Shown: piece by piece, positions 1-12,840 of the stretch
Position numbering within the stretch: position 1 is the stretch's first letter
How the letters are laid out: every line of letters starts with the position of its first letter
DNA from: Synanceia verrucosa
Lineage: Eukaryota; Chordata; Actinopteri; Perciformes; Synanceiidae
Length of the DNA stretch: 64,000 bases
Assembly (NCBI GenBank): GCA_029721515.1
Contig: CM056567.1
Span: 9,139,507-9,203,506 of the forward strand
Direction of reading: 5' to 3'
The notes under the pieces: generated by a model
Databases searched by the model: none
Seen by the model: the letters and a program-made list of their open reading frames with translations, nothing else
What the model was told of the DNA's origin: nothing
Made by a program: the position numbers and the translations under genes

Positions 1-561
1 TAAAATAAGAACACAATCAAAATTGAAGATAATATTCATATTTTGTGTCATTATTAAAATTGTTTTTTCACTGATCTGGGCACTGGCACTTTCTTCATTG
101 TGTCACTGGAGTGTGAACAGGGGCTTTTAAGGGACTCTATCTGGGTCTGAATGAATGATTTGGCTGTGATTTTGGCACGAGGCCAGAGAGAGAGAGTCAT
201 ATTGCATAATTCAGAGGGGATGGCAGATTATGCTACATCTGTGTCCATATCCCAGTGGCCCTGTCACAATTGATCCACAACCCTTGACCTTTTCAGATAC
301 TGTGGATGTTTTCCACCCACTCGGTCGTGCACAGTGTGTTAGCGTGCAGCCATTGAGTGTTTGTATTTCTGTGTTTCGAGCGTGAGTCAGCCCGCTGCTT
401 GCTAACCTTTCCACTGGATTACAAAGTGCAGGTCAGATACATACTTTTCCTGTCTTTATTTTGTTGTCACTCAACTTAAAGGTCAACTATTTCTGTTAGA
501 CTTTTGGATACTACTAGCACTAAATAACCAACATTAATAGGTTGTATGAAGTCAAAGGAAC

Positions 562-960
562 TGTATACAACTTAGTGGGAAATGCACTTTTTTCACTCCC
601 TTGCAGAGAGTTAGATGAGAAGACTGATACCACTGTTATGGCTGTAAGCTAAATATGACTCTAGACTCGGCAGGCAGTTATTTCAGCAATTAGAATAAAG
701 ACTAAAGCCTGGAAGAGGGGGGTAAAACTGCTTGTCATCAGTGCGAGGTTGCCAGACAACCAGTGGAGACTTCATAAAGTCACTGCATGTGGCCAAGAAA
801 CAGCACAAAGCACCCTGTAAAACCTCAACTTATATAACATATCAATTAGTGAGCTATACTGAGCACACTTTAGAGAACTTTTGAACAGACCCAGGCTAAC
901 TAACCGTGTTTTGATCGTTAAAGGAATAGTTTGGCATTTTAGAGGAAAAATGTGAAAGGG
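562..960 (+). repeat. Dispersed teleost repeat, two partial copies
   Basis: The text around 600-650 (gagagttagatgagaagact) and the phrase ttaaaggaatagtttggcat at 919 are parts of a repeat that I recognise as widespread in fish genomes. A reverse-oriented copy of the same family lies at 17870-18040. I do not know its formal name. The order of blocks suggests one decayed copy (about 562-890) followed by the 5' start of another. No coding potential is seen. Confidence 0.5.
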
Positions 961-2344
961 TAGTGCAGTAAAACCTTGTCATCATGCAGGTGATGCGTAG
1001 ATAGCTGTGTGTATGTGTTCATATTGAGGAGATCATGAAATATAGGCTTGGTCACCTGAGTCACTGAATACACGACAACTCGAAAGAGAACTGTGCAATA
1101 AATTCATGAACATTGGAGCCCTGCTGTGCACAATTTATTCATCTGTATTTTTTTAAGAAGTGGATGTAATCACTATAACATCACCCTCTGGTTTGTGGAC
1201 TACTATTTTGAAACCTTGAGATCTTGTTTTTTGCAACCAGAGGACTGAACTAAGTACAGTCACAGACAGATTAAGACAACACAGACCACAATGCTGTGGC
1301 AGCGACCTGTCAATCACAAGGGAGCCATGCTCTAAAGCATCCCCTGCTTCATCTTCTAATTTTTTTCTGAAAATGAGGCCATATTTTATAAAATAAACAT
1401 CATGTTGTATTGAAGAAGACTTGAAACTCGCAATGATGACAATGATTACTGAGCTGATAAATCAAATGAGAAGTATCGTCAGTTTCTCATAATCACAGTT
1501 TTTTTTCTAATTCAGCAGTTCCAGTGTGTTGTGTCAGAGCTCTTGTGCTGTCTTTGTGTCGGCTTTGATGCTCTGAGTGGCTATGGCTATAGCTACAAGG
1601 ACAGCCTGTGCATACTGTTGCCATGAAAGGCTACCTGAGTATCTTTTCAAAGAGTACAGGGTTTCAATAGTAAAGTACATATTGGAACTGTATCACAGTG
1701 AATAGAGAGATGGTTGCTATGAATGTATGGCTTTGATCCAAGCTCGCAGAGCATCAACACAGCCTTCACGGTCCTATTCTCCTACTGATCATTAAAGGTT
1801 GCAAACCTCCACACCACTATATCTGGTACATGTGGTTGATGTGAGTGTGGTGACATTAATAACTCTCTGCACAAAATTATGACAATGACAAATAATGTGA
1901 CCAATCATGTTCATTGTTACCTGCATACTGCATTTCCATGAGACAGGTGTTGCAGATTTTTTCGGCCTTATCGAGTTTGTTCATCCCATCACTGTTAAAT
2001 AAACAGAGTGGGCTCAAGTTTTGATTAAAAATACGCCTCTCTCTCTTTAATGCTTTCCCCAGTCATCTGATATGGAGCTATTTGTTATTTTATTCAGGAC
2101 ATGTTAGTTAACTTGCTCTCATCTAAACATATTTAACATTAAAATGAGTCACATGTAAGTGAGTCTCTTCTAAGCCAAAATGGTGGCAGGATAATTTAGA
2201 GCACCATCAATACTTGGCACAAGTGCATCAGTAATAATTAATTTTAACTAATTTTATGCCCCATCACATTTTGATTTTATATGTTGAGACTATGGTGAAC
2301 AAATGTATGTCTCAGTGTCACTATGGAGTTCAATGATTTGATTT
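961..2344. other. No gene seen
   Basis: AT-rich sequence with no open frame that resembles a known protein and no exon-like stretch bounded by plausible splice sites. I see no RNA gene or clear mobile element here. Confidence 0.5.
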
Positions 2345-2575
2345 GGCAAATGTGCTGAGCAGGGTCAACACACACAAAGCTGCTGGCCCTGATAGCCTCA
2401 CTTCCTGTTATTAAGGACTTCTACAGGAAGCATTGTCTCAGGAGAGCTGAAACCAGAGACTCCTGCCAACCTCCTGCCCTCTGGGAGGTGCTATAGGAGC
2501 ATCTGGACAAAAAACACCAGGTTCAGGGACAGTCCCCCCCCCCCAAAATCAGCTGCCCCCCTGTTAAACTCAATC
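2345..2575 (+). mobile_element. Relic of a LINE retrotransposon (reverse transcriptase fragments)
   Basis: The plus strand reads LSRVNTHKAAGPDS at about 2353-2397, a form of the conserved KAAGPDG motif at the start of the reverse transcriptase domain of fish non-LTR elements. It is soon followed by a stop. The stretch around 2470-2540 (ccctctgggaggtgctatag and onward) resembles the 3' coding end of the same kind of element, so most of the domain between the two is deleted. The piece ends in a C-run at about 2526. It is a dead 5'-truncated, internally deleted copy. The family (L2, CR1 or Rex type) cannot be fixed by eye. Confidence 0.6.
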
Positions 2576-3116
2576 TAATCTAATAGAAATGACACTGCCA
2601 AAATGAAATTCTTCTAAGTATGTTGCACAATCTAAATGATGTGACTTATATACCATGTTGCCTCCGTTTATTCTCATCTGCACATCTGATGTAAATAGCA
2701 CAGCATTTTCAGCCTCATATTGCTCTTGCACTTTGGGACAAGCAAATCAGAAGCGAGCATGCTTAATGGTCTCTGTTACAGTGTTACAGTCTAGAGCTCT
2801 TGACCATGAGTGGAAGATTGTCAATTGAACAAAGCATTGACCTTTAGATTTGACTTCAGCTTTTTATGTAATCTATTAGCTCATGGAAATATGTACCTTT
2901 GGCTCAGGAAACCACTGCATACCCTCAAATTCTGTGACATGTTAGGTTAAAAGACAAAATAGATTATTTTTTTGTTTGAGAATACTGCTAAGTGTAGTGT
3001 GTTCAGTAAACAGGAGCAGGTGAATTACATTATTAAATGTACAGATATAGGAAACATTATTAGACTGCCCTTGTTGTTTTTTTTCCTGTTCATTTTAATA
3101 CCTGGTACCACTATAC

Positions 3117-3118
<2 letters not shown>

Positions 3119-3173
<55 letters not shown>
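3119..3173. repeat. (AT)n microsatellite
   Basis: An almost perfect AT dinucleotide run of about 55 bases, directly readable. It ends in ataaataaac. Confidence 0.97.
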
Positions 3174-3179
<6 letters not shown>

Positions 3180-3662
3180 CGGTATATGTATTTGGATAAA
3201 TATAATGATAACAATAAAGCAGCCATGCGTCTCTCCACCATCTCCTGACATTGTTCTGCTGTCACAGCAGATCATTCCTGTTGCATTAATTGGCTATATG
3301 CACAGCTTAATCAGTTTGTCCAATAATGGCAGACAGGAAACAAAGGAGCTAAATGAAGTTCAGGAAGTAGGGCAGCTGTGCATATAACCTGTTTTGTTTT
3401 TGGGCTTGTGGTTCTCCATTTGGGTCCGATGACTGATCCACAGGGTTTCAGTTGGATTTAGATCTGGTGATGGAGCAGGCTAAGGCATGCTTCAAATGTT
3501 CTGATTCTCCATTCAGGCTTTAACTGTGGTTTGAGGCATTGTCTTATTGGAAAATCCAGTCATTGGTGGCAGGAAAGAGTTTTCCAGCTGATGGAAAAAG
3601 ACTGATTTCAAGAGTAGCCCTGTACATGACCTGCTTCATTCACCCTGTTCCACCTAGACTGA

Positions 3663-4164
3663 GGCTACGTTTACACAGAGCAGGGTATTTTAATAAACAA
3701 ATATTTCTTTCCCTCCGTTTTCCAAAATAACATTGTGCACACATCATAGCTTTCAAAAAAGTTTCCATTTACATTAACCCACATGAATACACAGTCGAGA
3801 GCCATCATAACTATGGCAAGTGGGTGACAGTGTAGGAAGAAGGAGAAAGCTGTGTAAGCCAATCAGAAGCCTGCACCAACAGAAATGCTACTGATACCTG
3901 GAATGCTTGACTGCTCATAGACTACTCTGATGGCCGTACAACACAAAAAAGATGGCACTTTTGTGCATAGATTTCCTAAAACTCTGTTTTTCTCTGTTTA
4001 CATTCAAATGCAAAACTGGAGTTTTCCTAAATCTCCACTTTTGCCAGAGTTTTTAAAAAGAATTGTATTCAGAGGAAAAATTGCTGTTTGTGTGTAAATG
4101 AAAGGCACAAACGAAGGGAAAAGTCTCAGTTTTTACAAATACCAGTGTATGTGTAAACGGACCC
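3663..4164. mobile_element. MITE with GG(C/G)T(A/C)CGTTTACAC termini
   Basis: The element begins ggctacgtttacac at 3663-3676 and ends gtgtaaacggaccc at 4151-4164. These are 14-bp inverted repeats with two differences. The trinucleotide TGA stands on both sides (3660-3662 and 4165-4167) and fits a 3-bp target-site duplication, as made by PIF/Harbinger-type transposases. Removing the element rejoins the Tc1-like relic across cctagactga and aacaacccc. There is no coding capacity. The superfamily is inferred from duplication length and termini only; a hAT origin is less likely because no 8-bp duplication is seen. Confidence 0.75.
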
Positions 4165-4335
4165 TGAAACAACCCCAGAGTCATCACTGAAGAGAACCTC
4201 AGCTCAGTCATCAACAATCCAATCTTTGTGATCCTCAGCAAGGAGTAACCGGTCTTCCTCTGCCTGGTTGATGAAGGGCTTCTTCTGTGCCTCGTGTGAC
4301 TTCAGACCTTCAAGAAGTCAATCACATTTCTGGAC

Positions 4336-4543
4336 AGTGCCCACTCCTTAATATACTAAAAAGGTTCATTTGGCCTGCTGATGAGAATTAAAACACAGTT
4401 CATCTATAGAGGCCAGAAAGGTTAAAAAAAAAAAAAAAAAAAAAAAATTAAAAAAATGACTTGTCGGGTACTTTTTTTTTTTTTTGTACCTTTCTGGCCT
4501 CTCTAGACAAACCATGTTTTAATTTAATAAGTGCCCACTCCTT
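4336..4543. mobile_element. Foldback insertion flanked by a 14-bp direct repeat
   Basis: agtgcccactcctt occurs at 4336-4349 and again at 4530-4543. Between the copies are two inverted arms of roughly 38 bases (about 4387-4424 and 4486-4523) that share the core aggccagaaaggt and its complement. A long A-run and a T-run lie in the loop. The layout looks like a non-autonomous insertion with target duplication. It does not match a standard Tc1 or LINE insertion, because the homopolymers sit inside and not at the ends. Confidence 0.55.
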
Positions 4544-7500
4544 TTAATGTCCCTGGACCATGATTCCTGACACAGGAAGGGATGAGTGCACAGTCATCTG
4601 GTGGGGCACAAAGACGTTTCCTGCATTGACCAGCTAGCAGGTTGGTAGTACCGTGTTGGTTTTTTTTTTTTTTCTTGGTGTAATGAAAGGCAGTCTTGGA
4701 GATTTTCAGTTTTTTGGCTACCTGTCTCTCATTCATGCTGATTTTCAGCAGAGCCAAGGCTGGATGGCTGCCTTTGTGACTTCACATAATTCTTTTCTTT
4801 TATGTGTTATTGTTTTCGGTATTAAGCAGGAAACCACTCTCGGCCTTTGCATGTGCAGTGCTGCTTCTGACATGAAATGACCTCTTACATAACCTGGGAA
4901 TACAATGAAGCTTCAGCATGTCAAATAGGGCATAAAGTATTATATAACCAGTTGCATTTTTTGTTGTGTTTATTGTACTCTTCTGTATTTTGTCTTTTTG
5001 TGCTGTGAAACATAGGTATTTGTCCATTGTTGAAGTGGCCACAGCCTTCACAGAAGCACAGTTGAATGCCTTTAGAGAAGCAAATCGACTGCATGATGAG
5101 CTTGAACTAAATGACTATCTTACTGTAATTCTCGCTGGAGTGGGGATGCTTGAATACAAAGTACGACATGAAAGGCCGGGAGCCTCGTTTCTCACGCAGC
5201 ACATATCAAAAAGCAGACAGGCGAATGACACCAAGCTTCCCTCTGATCTTCATGCAGTCAAGAATGGGATGGGGACGAGTGGCTGACAGACCTCCTTAAA
5301 TCGCTCTGTCTCCCTGCCCGAGTGATTCTCCCGCCTCTTCCCACACTTTCACCCCTTTGCTCTTTCTCATTCTCAGTTTTTGTGATTTCATATTTCGTTT
5401 GATTGACTTCAATTTTTTTCCCCTTCCCATCTCAGCTGGCTGAGAAGTTAAGGCCGTTAAGGGCTCATATCGACGTGATGAGCCCAAATCGTTCCGCTTT
5501 CATGGCGCCCTTGAAACTTAGTGAGGTCACAGATGCCTGTACACATACCAGAGTATGTTGAGGGGAAAAACTCATGACCAGGCAGTCTGAGTTAAGGCTA
5601 CTGTGTATGTGAATCTGTGGGATGTCTAGGTATTGCTAATGCGTTGTAAATTCCTGTCTGATTGTGATTAATTGGATGATGAGAAGTGTGCGCTGACAAG
5701 CTGCTTATTCTGATTAGAGAGATCAGCTTCATGTGAGAGGCAGAACTAACGAGGCTCGTGAACCTCAACACAGAGCTTTCTTAACACATCTGCACCTCGT
5801 CTGCACTCTCTTCTGACGGCTTTAGTTTTCTGTCACCCGCTCAGTTTCACAAGGCTGTCGTTCCCTGCTTCTTTCTTTAGAGACACTCGCTTTATAGCTT
5901 TCATTAAACCACTTGTTCTTCTGGGTTTCAATTAGTTGAGGTATTCATGAGTGTCAGGCAAAATACACAATAAATGTTTGCTCAGTGTGTTAAATAACTC
6001 AGCCTTGCAATGATACTGGAAAGCAACAGTTCAATAACTTTGTGCAAAGCTGAAAAATAACACATTGAAAGCAATACCTTTGACAGAAGAAATAGCACCA
6101 TATTCCTCTTAAATGACAAGTTAACACTCTTAGCGTACTGGTCTACCAAGTTTTTAGTGATTAGTGGTGGCTAATGTTAGCATCAGCAAGGTTAACTTTC
6201 CTTAGGTTAGCTTCACACAGATTTTGTGGATTTTTAATCACAATATTAGAGTAAAAACAATGTCTCTCACTGGGAAATGTCTGCTCATGGGCCCATTCCA
6301 CTCTCAGTCAGGTGGTGTGTATTTTATAAATCCATTTATTATATGAAACCCACAAGAGACAGCACTGTTAGAGAATAACACTTCACTTTGTGCCAAGCAG
6401 CACCTCTTATCTGCTCTAAAATCACTGTAAAGTAGCAAAGTGATTTAATGGTTAAAAAAGAAGGTCTGTAGCAATACAAGTGGTTCTTATATAATTACAG
6501 GTGAAAGATGTTTCATTCCTGGAAAAGCTCTGATGTCTCTCAGAATTACCTTAAAATATGACTCTGTAGACTAAACATTGCTTTGCAGAATCACACCTAT
6601 TAAAGAGGGACCACTTAGACCTTTAAATGAATCACTGCTCTTCTAACACTTGTGAGTTGTTCCATGTACCATCCTATTAAAATTGCTTTGTGGTTCTGGG
6701 GTTCAACTTTGGGGTTACAAGAATTGCAGGTGGATTAAACATTGGGAGAATTATAAATGATGATCATGTTTATCAGCTTTACATTACAAATAAAGAGCTA
6801 AATGTGTGTTATGGTCAGACACATCTTGGGGGAGTTATGTGCTAAAGAAGATAATACTGTTCATTTGGGAACTGTTCCCAGCATGTGTCTGCATCTGTCC
6901 CCATCAGACTTTTATAATCCTCCTCCCTCTCTGCCTTCAACCAAATGGCAGAGGTCCAGCTTGTTTTCCAGCCAGGAATGTGAACAAAATTTTAAAAAAA
7001 TTGGGCTGAGCAATAATAATTGAAAATCAATTGCATTACAGTTTGACAATAATTCATACTGAACATCAGAAGAAGCATTACTTTGTCTTTAGAGTGGGTT
7101 CCTGCAAGGTTTGATTTTGGTCACATCTTTGGTGCTCAAACAAACAAAGCACAGACAATCTTTTTCTTCATCTTGAAAGACTAATATAAAATGTTCTCCT
7201 GAATAGAAAAAGCTGACCTCCCTCAACGATATCTGCAGCAGATGGCTGGGCTCCCCCGCCAATGTGTAAATTTACGTTAAGTTAGATTTACCCTCGGCTG
7301 TTTTGCTGAATCTCCCTCCGTGTAGGACGGCTTTCTCAGCTGAAGCTGTCTCACTCATCTGTTTCCCACAGATGGCTTGTCACTCATTCAGTGTCAAACT
7401 CACCAGAGATCCGAAATTCCTCAAAAAGTTTTGCTCAGCGTGTCCCTCTGAGTCATCCCGACTATCTGTGTTTCTCTCTGATTATGGATATTTCTCTGAG

Positions 7501-9906
7501 GGCTCATGGATGTCTTTTATTGTCTCCATTGATGGGTGACGGACAGACCATCCTCGCTATAACGCAGTGAATCATGCAAACACACACTTGCAGGCCTGTA
7601 AAGCTGTTTAGCAGCCCCTGTAGCAACAATACAGACCAAGATAAAAAGACGTATACATTACACAAACACACTGCTGGAAAAACACTAATCATAGGTGGAT
7701 TGTTTTCCATTAATTTGAGTCAGGCAGGTAATCAAGAAGCTTTTTCCATTAATTCTCCCCTCATTAGCACTCATGAGCGGTTTTCCTCTCCACTCCACTA
7801 CTTCCATGATCCTGATTATCTGGATCTGAAGTTCTTACAGAAGCAGCAACAGACCTCATTTATCAAGTGAGCATGCAACCAGATTTTATTTCGACACTCA
7901 GCCTATATTTCTGAGATAATTAGTATTTATGAATTCCTTTTTAAATTCTAAATTAGTTATCTACTGCATTCAAATCTATGACCTCTTGACCTTGCAAGCT
8001 GATTTTATTCATGTCAGGAAAGACTTGCATGGGGATATTTAAATGAATATCCACTAATTTCACACATCAGGTTTAGTTTGCATGCATGGAGTGTCCAGCC
8101 TGTGGAGACAGTTGCTAAGGAGTTGGCATTTGAGTTGCATTATGGGAAGTGTAGGATACCGTGTATTTGAAGCTTCATCCTTGTTTGAATCAGTGTATTT
8201 TTGATGAATACTGTTGATAATACTGTTTAGCAAATGTATTTATTGAGTGAACACGAGGCTATAAACACCCGACATGACAAAACAAACTTTTCAGTGCTCC
8301 AACGAAACATCAAATAATGAGGTGTTTTTGTTTCACCCTGTTCTATTCCATCTAAAAAAAAAAAAATCTCTCAATATTTGCTGCGGAAATGCTCCTTTTT
8401 TTTTTTTTTTTTTTTTAAACAATACAATAAAATAAAAGATAATAAGTCTGTCCTAAAACATAGTATCTATTTGTACATTGAAAGTGCTTTGTTTGGTGTA
8501 GTTGTCTTCCAGCATTGCTACCTGCAAAAAAAAATGTGCATTTAGCCTTTGACTCTGTGTTTGTTTATTGGCAGATTTAGAAGTAGAGATATTAAGTTGT
8601 TTGGAACACAACCTGTTAAAACTTAACAATGAAGTTTTTCGACCTCGTGAAACTGAACCCTAAAAAGGAAACAAGAATTATTAACAGCTTACTGTTTCTA
8701 CCACTCAGTACTACTGACTCCAGCGGATACAGGCAGCTTCCTGTTCATGTATCTGTCAATGTGAAGACATGAAACAAGCCACCAAAACAGAACATGTTAA
8801 AGTAATTGAGGCGACTGCGTCCTTTTTGACTGTGACATGTATTTTGAAAATACTGCTTAGTTGTTGTTTTTGTTGTTTTTTAAAGAAGGCCACAGCTTAT
8901 ATTGGAACATCTACTTTTATGTGTCAGACATAATTCAACTGATGGTGCAAAATACTAAATATCTAATTGAGAAATATCAGATGTTGCATTTCTGTACTAT
9001 CACTGCATAATATCACACTGCAGCTTATTCAACAAAACCACAATAGCCTTCTTGCATTATTCATTCTGCATAACCTATAGTAAAACCCGTCACATTCCCT
9101 GATCTTTTCTTTAACAACTTTATTAGATCTGCAGACTTATTTTCTCGTTGTCTGACTTTTTATCTCACTAACATTTTACTGAACCGGCAATAAAAATCAA
9201 AAGGCACAGTGAGCTCCTAACAGCAGGGAAACATAGTCGTTCCCTTTGCTCCTGCATTTAAATCCTCCTGTTCTGCTCCATTGAATTGATTGGAACAATC
9301 ATACACACACCACCTGTAAATTTCACCTGGAGGCCGCTGCATGACCGTGTAAAGATTTTTGGATTCTTGCTCTGGCAAATGCCTTATTTTAGTGTGCAAT
9401 TCTACAGATTATGTCTGTGTGACAGCAAGTGGGAAAGTTTCCACAATCAGGCATTTTTAAAGGACATCTCAGTGGTGGATTGTATTGGTTTCAACAATGG
9501 CATGATAAATGAGGGCTCGTATCAGCGCTGATTAATGAAGTCTTCATTATCTCCTGTTTTCCTGCTTCTTTTCATTCTCGCTCTCGTGTGGTCTCATTGT
9601 TTTGCCTGGTTAGATTGTGTGCCGATTTCGTACTCCATAATGAGACGGGGAACAATAGCAGAGTACTTTTTCCCCACTTCTCCGCCTTTGCGATACTTCT
9701 TTTGTCTGCATCGTCAGTGAATGACTCCTGAATGTCATTCTTTCTCCCCCCTCTTCCTCATTTTCTGCAAGCAATTCTTATTGATTCTTAACTATGAATG
9801 GTGACCGGAATGAATGAGAAGACCTTTCCATTTCTAACTGCTGATTTTTCACTGTGTTGGATTTGTGGGCGGTATAAACCAAAACACAAATTTATAAAAA
9901 TTAAAA

Positions 9907-9933
9907 TGTGTGTGTGTGTGTGTGTGTGTGTGT
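9907..9933. repeat. (TG)n microsatellite
   Basis: Perfect TG dinucleotide run, directly readable. Confidence 0.97.
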
Positions 9934-10469
9934 ATGATATGAGTAAATGTCAGATGCTGCCAGTATTGGGTGACTATCTGTCTTTTTGCAGGAGCAGTGG
10001 TTGTAATGCTATATGGCAGTATGTATGTCCTATCTATTACAGAAATGAAATTACCTTCAGTTAATTTGATTTGGATAATATTAGGCTAATACAAGTGTTC
10101 AGTGCTGTATGATGAATATGAATTGAGTGAACAGAATTATCCTTTCATACAGCTGCATGGGCTGCATTTCAAGGTTCTCTTTCTCTTCCTTTGCTCTCTT
10201 TCACTCTTCTCCCTTTCTCTGACATACTGTAATCTTTACACAAAAAGAGCACAGCGATAGCAAAAGTCTGTCACTTAGCAGCACCACTGAATTCAACACT
10301 TAGCGAAATAGGTTACTTTTGTCCAGCAGTGCAGCACATAAGTGACACAATGGTGGAATTACAAATATCACTCATTTCTAGCAAAAGTAGGACTGGTCCA
10401 ATTCTTCAGTGTTTTACAGGCTTGTAAATGAGAAATGGTGCATTCTCATCAATAGTCAATGTTCTCAAT

Positions 10470-10860
10470 GAGCTGTGTTTCCTACGACTGAGGCTCCATC
10501 TACAACAATGGCATGACAACGCTTTTGAGAACGTTGCCGGAATTATTTCCGCCTTCATGGCAACGTGATAACGAGTGACAAAAATGTAATACAGATGCCA
10601 CATCGATAGATGGCGCTGCAAAGAAACAGAGAGACGCACGAAAAAGATCGAAAAAATGCAATGAGCATGTATATTAAGTCCTTGTTTACTGCTCCTTCTG
10701 ATCACATGATGATATGACATCATCGTTAGCAACAACACCGGGTACACACTGTAACTCCGAAACGGCGTTGTCAGATCTTCTCATTCTGGAACCCGTTGTC
10801 AGAAAATGCCATTTTGGGTCTCTGACAACACCGGATTAGTTTGTACACAAGGCAGAATCA
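10470..10860. mobile_element. Probable MITE, diverged
   Basis: The left edge ggctccatctacaac and the reverse complement of the right edge (gccttgtgtacaaact) resemble each other and the terminal pattern of the MITE at 3663-4164. Further in, both ends carry CGTTGTCA/TGACAACG-type blocks in opposite orientation (about 10510-10560 and 10764-10830). No protein is encoded. The minus-strand open frame at 10406-10747 crosses this element and is taken as chance. Confidence 0.45.
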
Positions 10861-11787
10861 GTATTAATCAGCTTTTTTTTGGACTAGTCACGTGCTTTAG
10901 GATCAATTTTTGAACATCCTGCTTCTAAAGCTGTGTGTGGTTTTTTTGTTGTTGTCTTTAAATAATTTAGACCAAGTCCTGTCAATGATTGGAGGAGGGA
11001 AGAAAAAGTAATTTTCAAGGAAAATAAACCAAAAAAAATAAAAACAGTAAAGCCTTCAGGAGTTATTTTTGAGCAGATAACCTAGGATACAGATGTTCTT
11101 TAATGCTCATCTATTTCAGAAAGCCAAAATACTCCTTCAATCAGAAGAAGTAAGACAGCAACGAAGTTTTAAAAAGCCCTAAAGAGCAGAGTTTCTGGCT
11201 AACAATGTGAAAACGACATCCACGTTATGTCATGGAAGGATCTGAATAATTTGGGCACGCAATTTCCAGCCTCTCTTAAGCCCTCAGTCGAGGATGTTGT
11301 CACTCCCTGATTGGCCAAGAAGGGAAGTGTACTGAGCTGCTCTCAATTCTTAATTAGGAACCAGTCCTCACAGCAACAGGTGATCTGAATAACCTCCAAT
11401 CAACTCAGGGGAATAGTGACTTTCAGCTGGAATTAATTTTAAAAACATAAATAACTGACCAGCAACCAAAGAATTCTACAATCTCCCTTATATTATAATA
11501 ATAATTGGCTGTACTGGAGCCTTCTTCCTTCTTCATCCTTGTTAACCTCTTTCCCAGCCCATACATGAACAACTGAAGGGATATCCAAGCTGACATTTAC
11601 TGAAGGCTCAGATTCCAATTCAGCAAGCGAAATATTTGGATTTTCCAATGACACAATGGGATGTCACTGTAGAGATGGCTTTAACTAATGCCAAACAGAC
11701 TCCAAATACACAACTTTAGAATAAACACTCTTTCTTGTTAAACACACATCTGCTTGTTACTTGAATTTCCCTTTACAAAATGAGGAT

Positions 11788-11850
11788 TAGGGGCGTAGTG
11801 GTTAGCACTGTCGCCTCACAGCAAGATGGTACCGGGCTAATCACACACAA
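11788..11850 (+). repeat. Fragment of a tRNA-derived fish repeat
   Basis: gtagtggttagcactgtcgc followed by ctcacagcaagatgg is a signature that I recognise from a very abundant teleost repeat with tRNA-like box A sequence. The expected box B (GGTTCGAATCC type) is degraded to gggctaatcac, so this is a dead fragment and not a tRNA gene. Confidence 0.6.
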
Positions 11851-12840
11851 TTCCTGGTAGATTTGTTTGGAAAATCAGTACTGCATTTCTTCTGTTCTCC
11901 TCGCGTTCATTGTGACAACAGATAAGAAAATAGCCATTGTGATTATGTTTTAATTTTAGGTCATGTCTGAGACTATTACAAACCATTGTGCAGTGTTCTG
12001 GTATCTGATAAGCCATTAGATGTGTTAATCTGTTACTCCAACCGGACTTCTGTCTGAATACCTTCTTAGTCTAGTTTATTGTTCAGGGATTTCCCCAGGT
12101 CAGAACATGGGATTTAATATTAACCTGACTGGACTTAATTTAAGTGTTCAATCAAGTTAAACCTTCAGAGTTAAATTCCCAGTTGTCAATCCCCAAAGCA
12201 AGTCCCCAGGTTTCAAGTGTCAAGCCAACTCGATCTCATCCCACCTCGCTGCTCTAATCGGGCTTTTTTTGCATCGTGGTGAACAGATGAAGCAGAAATG
12301 TGCATCTCAGCACTGGTTTGGATATATTCTGTCAGTATAGGGAGAAAGAACTGGATGTCAAACTCACAAAATCCCTGTGAAAGCTGCTAGATTCTTCCTG
12401 CATTGCTCTGTGCTCACTTCTCTGTGGATTGTGGATACTGTAAGTGTGCCTGCACATGCTTGTGTTTAGTGGTGGTCACTAGATCAGGTTAAGCCACTGA
12501 CCGCCAGCAGAAGGAGGTAGTACACCACAAAACACAGTATTTTCAACTCATCACTTCTCACTTGTGTTTACACAGTTGTTTCCCTGTTGACACAGTTTTC
12601 ATCTTTCTGGTATATGAACGTGTTTCTGTGCATGTGTAAAAGTCATCCAGCTATTGATTCATGCAGCGGACATTGAGTCTGCCTTTTAGGTATTTTAAAC
12701 ACATCCTGTTTAGTCGAGATGACTGCTAAACTATTTCTTTTGCACCTTAATGAGATTAAGTGTTATTAAACCTCCTCCATATGTTCAATATCAGAGTGAC
12801 TGCACGCTGTACTTTTAGCACTGATACTGGTCTGCGCTGT

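Larger units (their letters stand above)
3395..4790 (-). mobile_element. Decayed Tc1-like DNA transposon, interrupted by two insertions
   Basis: Read on the minus strand, pieces of a Tc1-like transposase appear in the right order. A helix-turn-helix segment NERQVAKKLKISKTAF lies at about 4677-4736. A form of the first catalytic Asp motif (VLFSDDS) lies at about 4180-4200. WIFQ, a stop, then DNASNH, the second Asp motif, lies at about 3515-3560. PAPSPDLNPTE, the third catalytic block, lies at about 3446-3480. Stop codons and frame changes break it throughout, so it is inactive. A 502-bp MITE (3663-4164) and a foldback insertion (about 4350-4529) split it. Terminal inverted repeats were not located, so the outer limits are approximate. 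Confidence 0.75.

Noticed and set aside
4966..5286. 106-codon plus-strand open frame with a helical-looking middle
   Set aside because: It has no recognised family, no splice context or promoter, and begins in repeat-derived sequence; probably chance.
10406..10747. 113-codon minus-strand open frame
   Set aside because: It lies across a probable MITE and has no protein similarity that I can see.
11788..11850. Possible tRNA gene (gtagtggttagcactg box A-like)
   Set aside because: Box B and the cloverleaf arms are missing; it matches a known fish repeat signature better.
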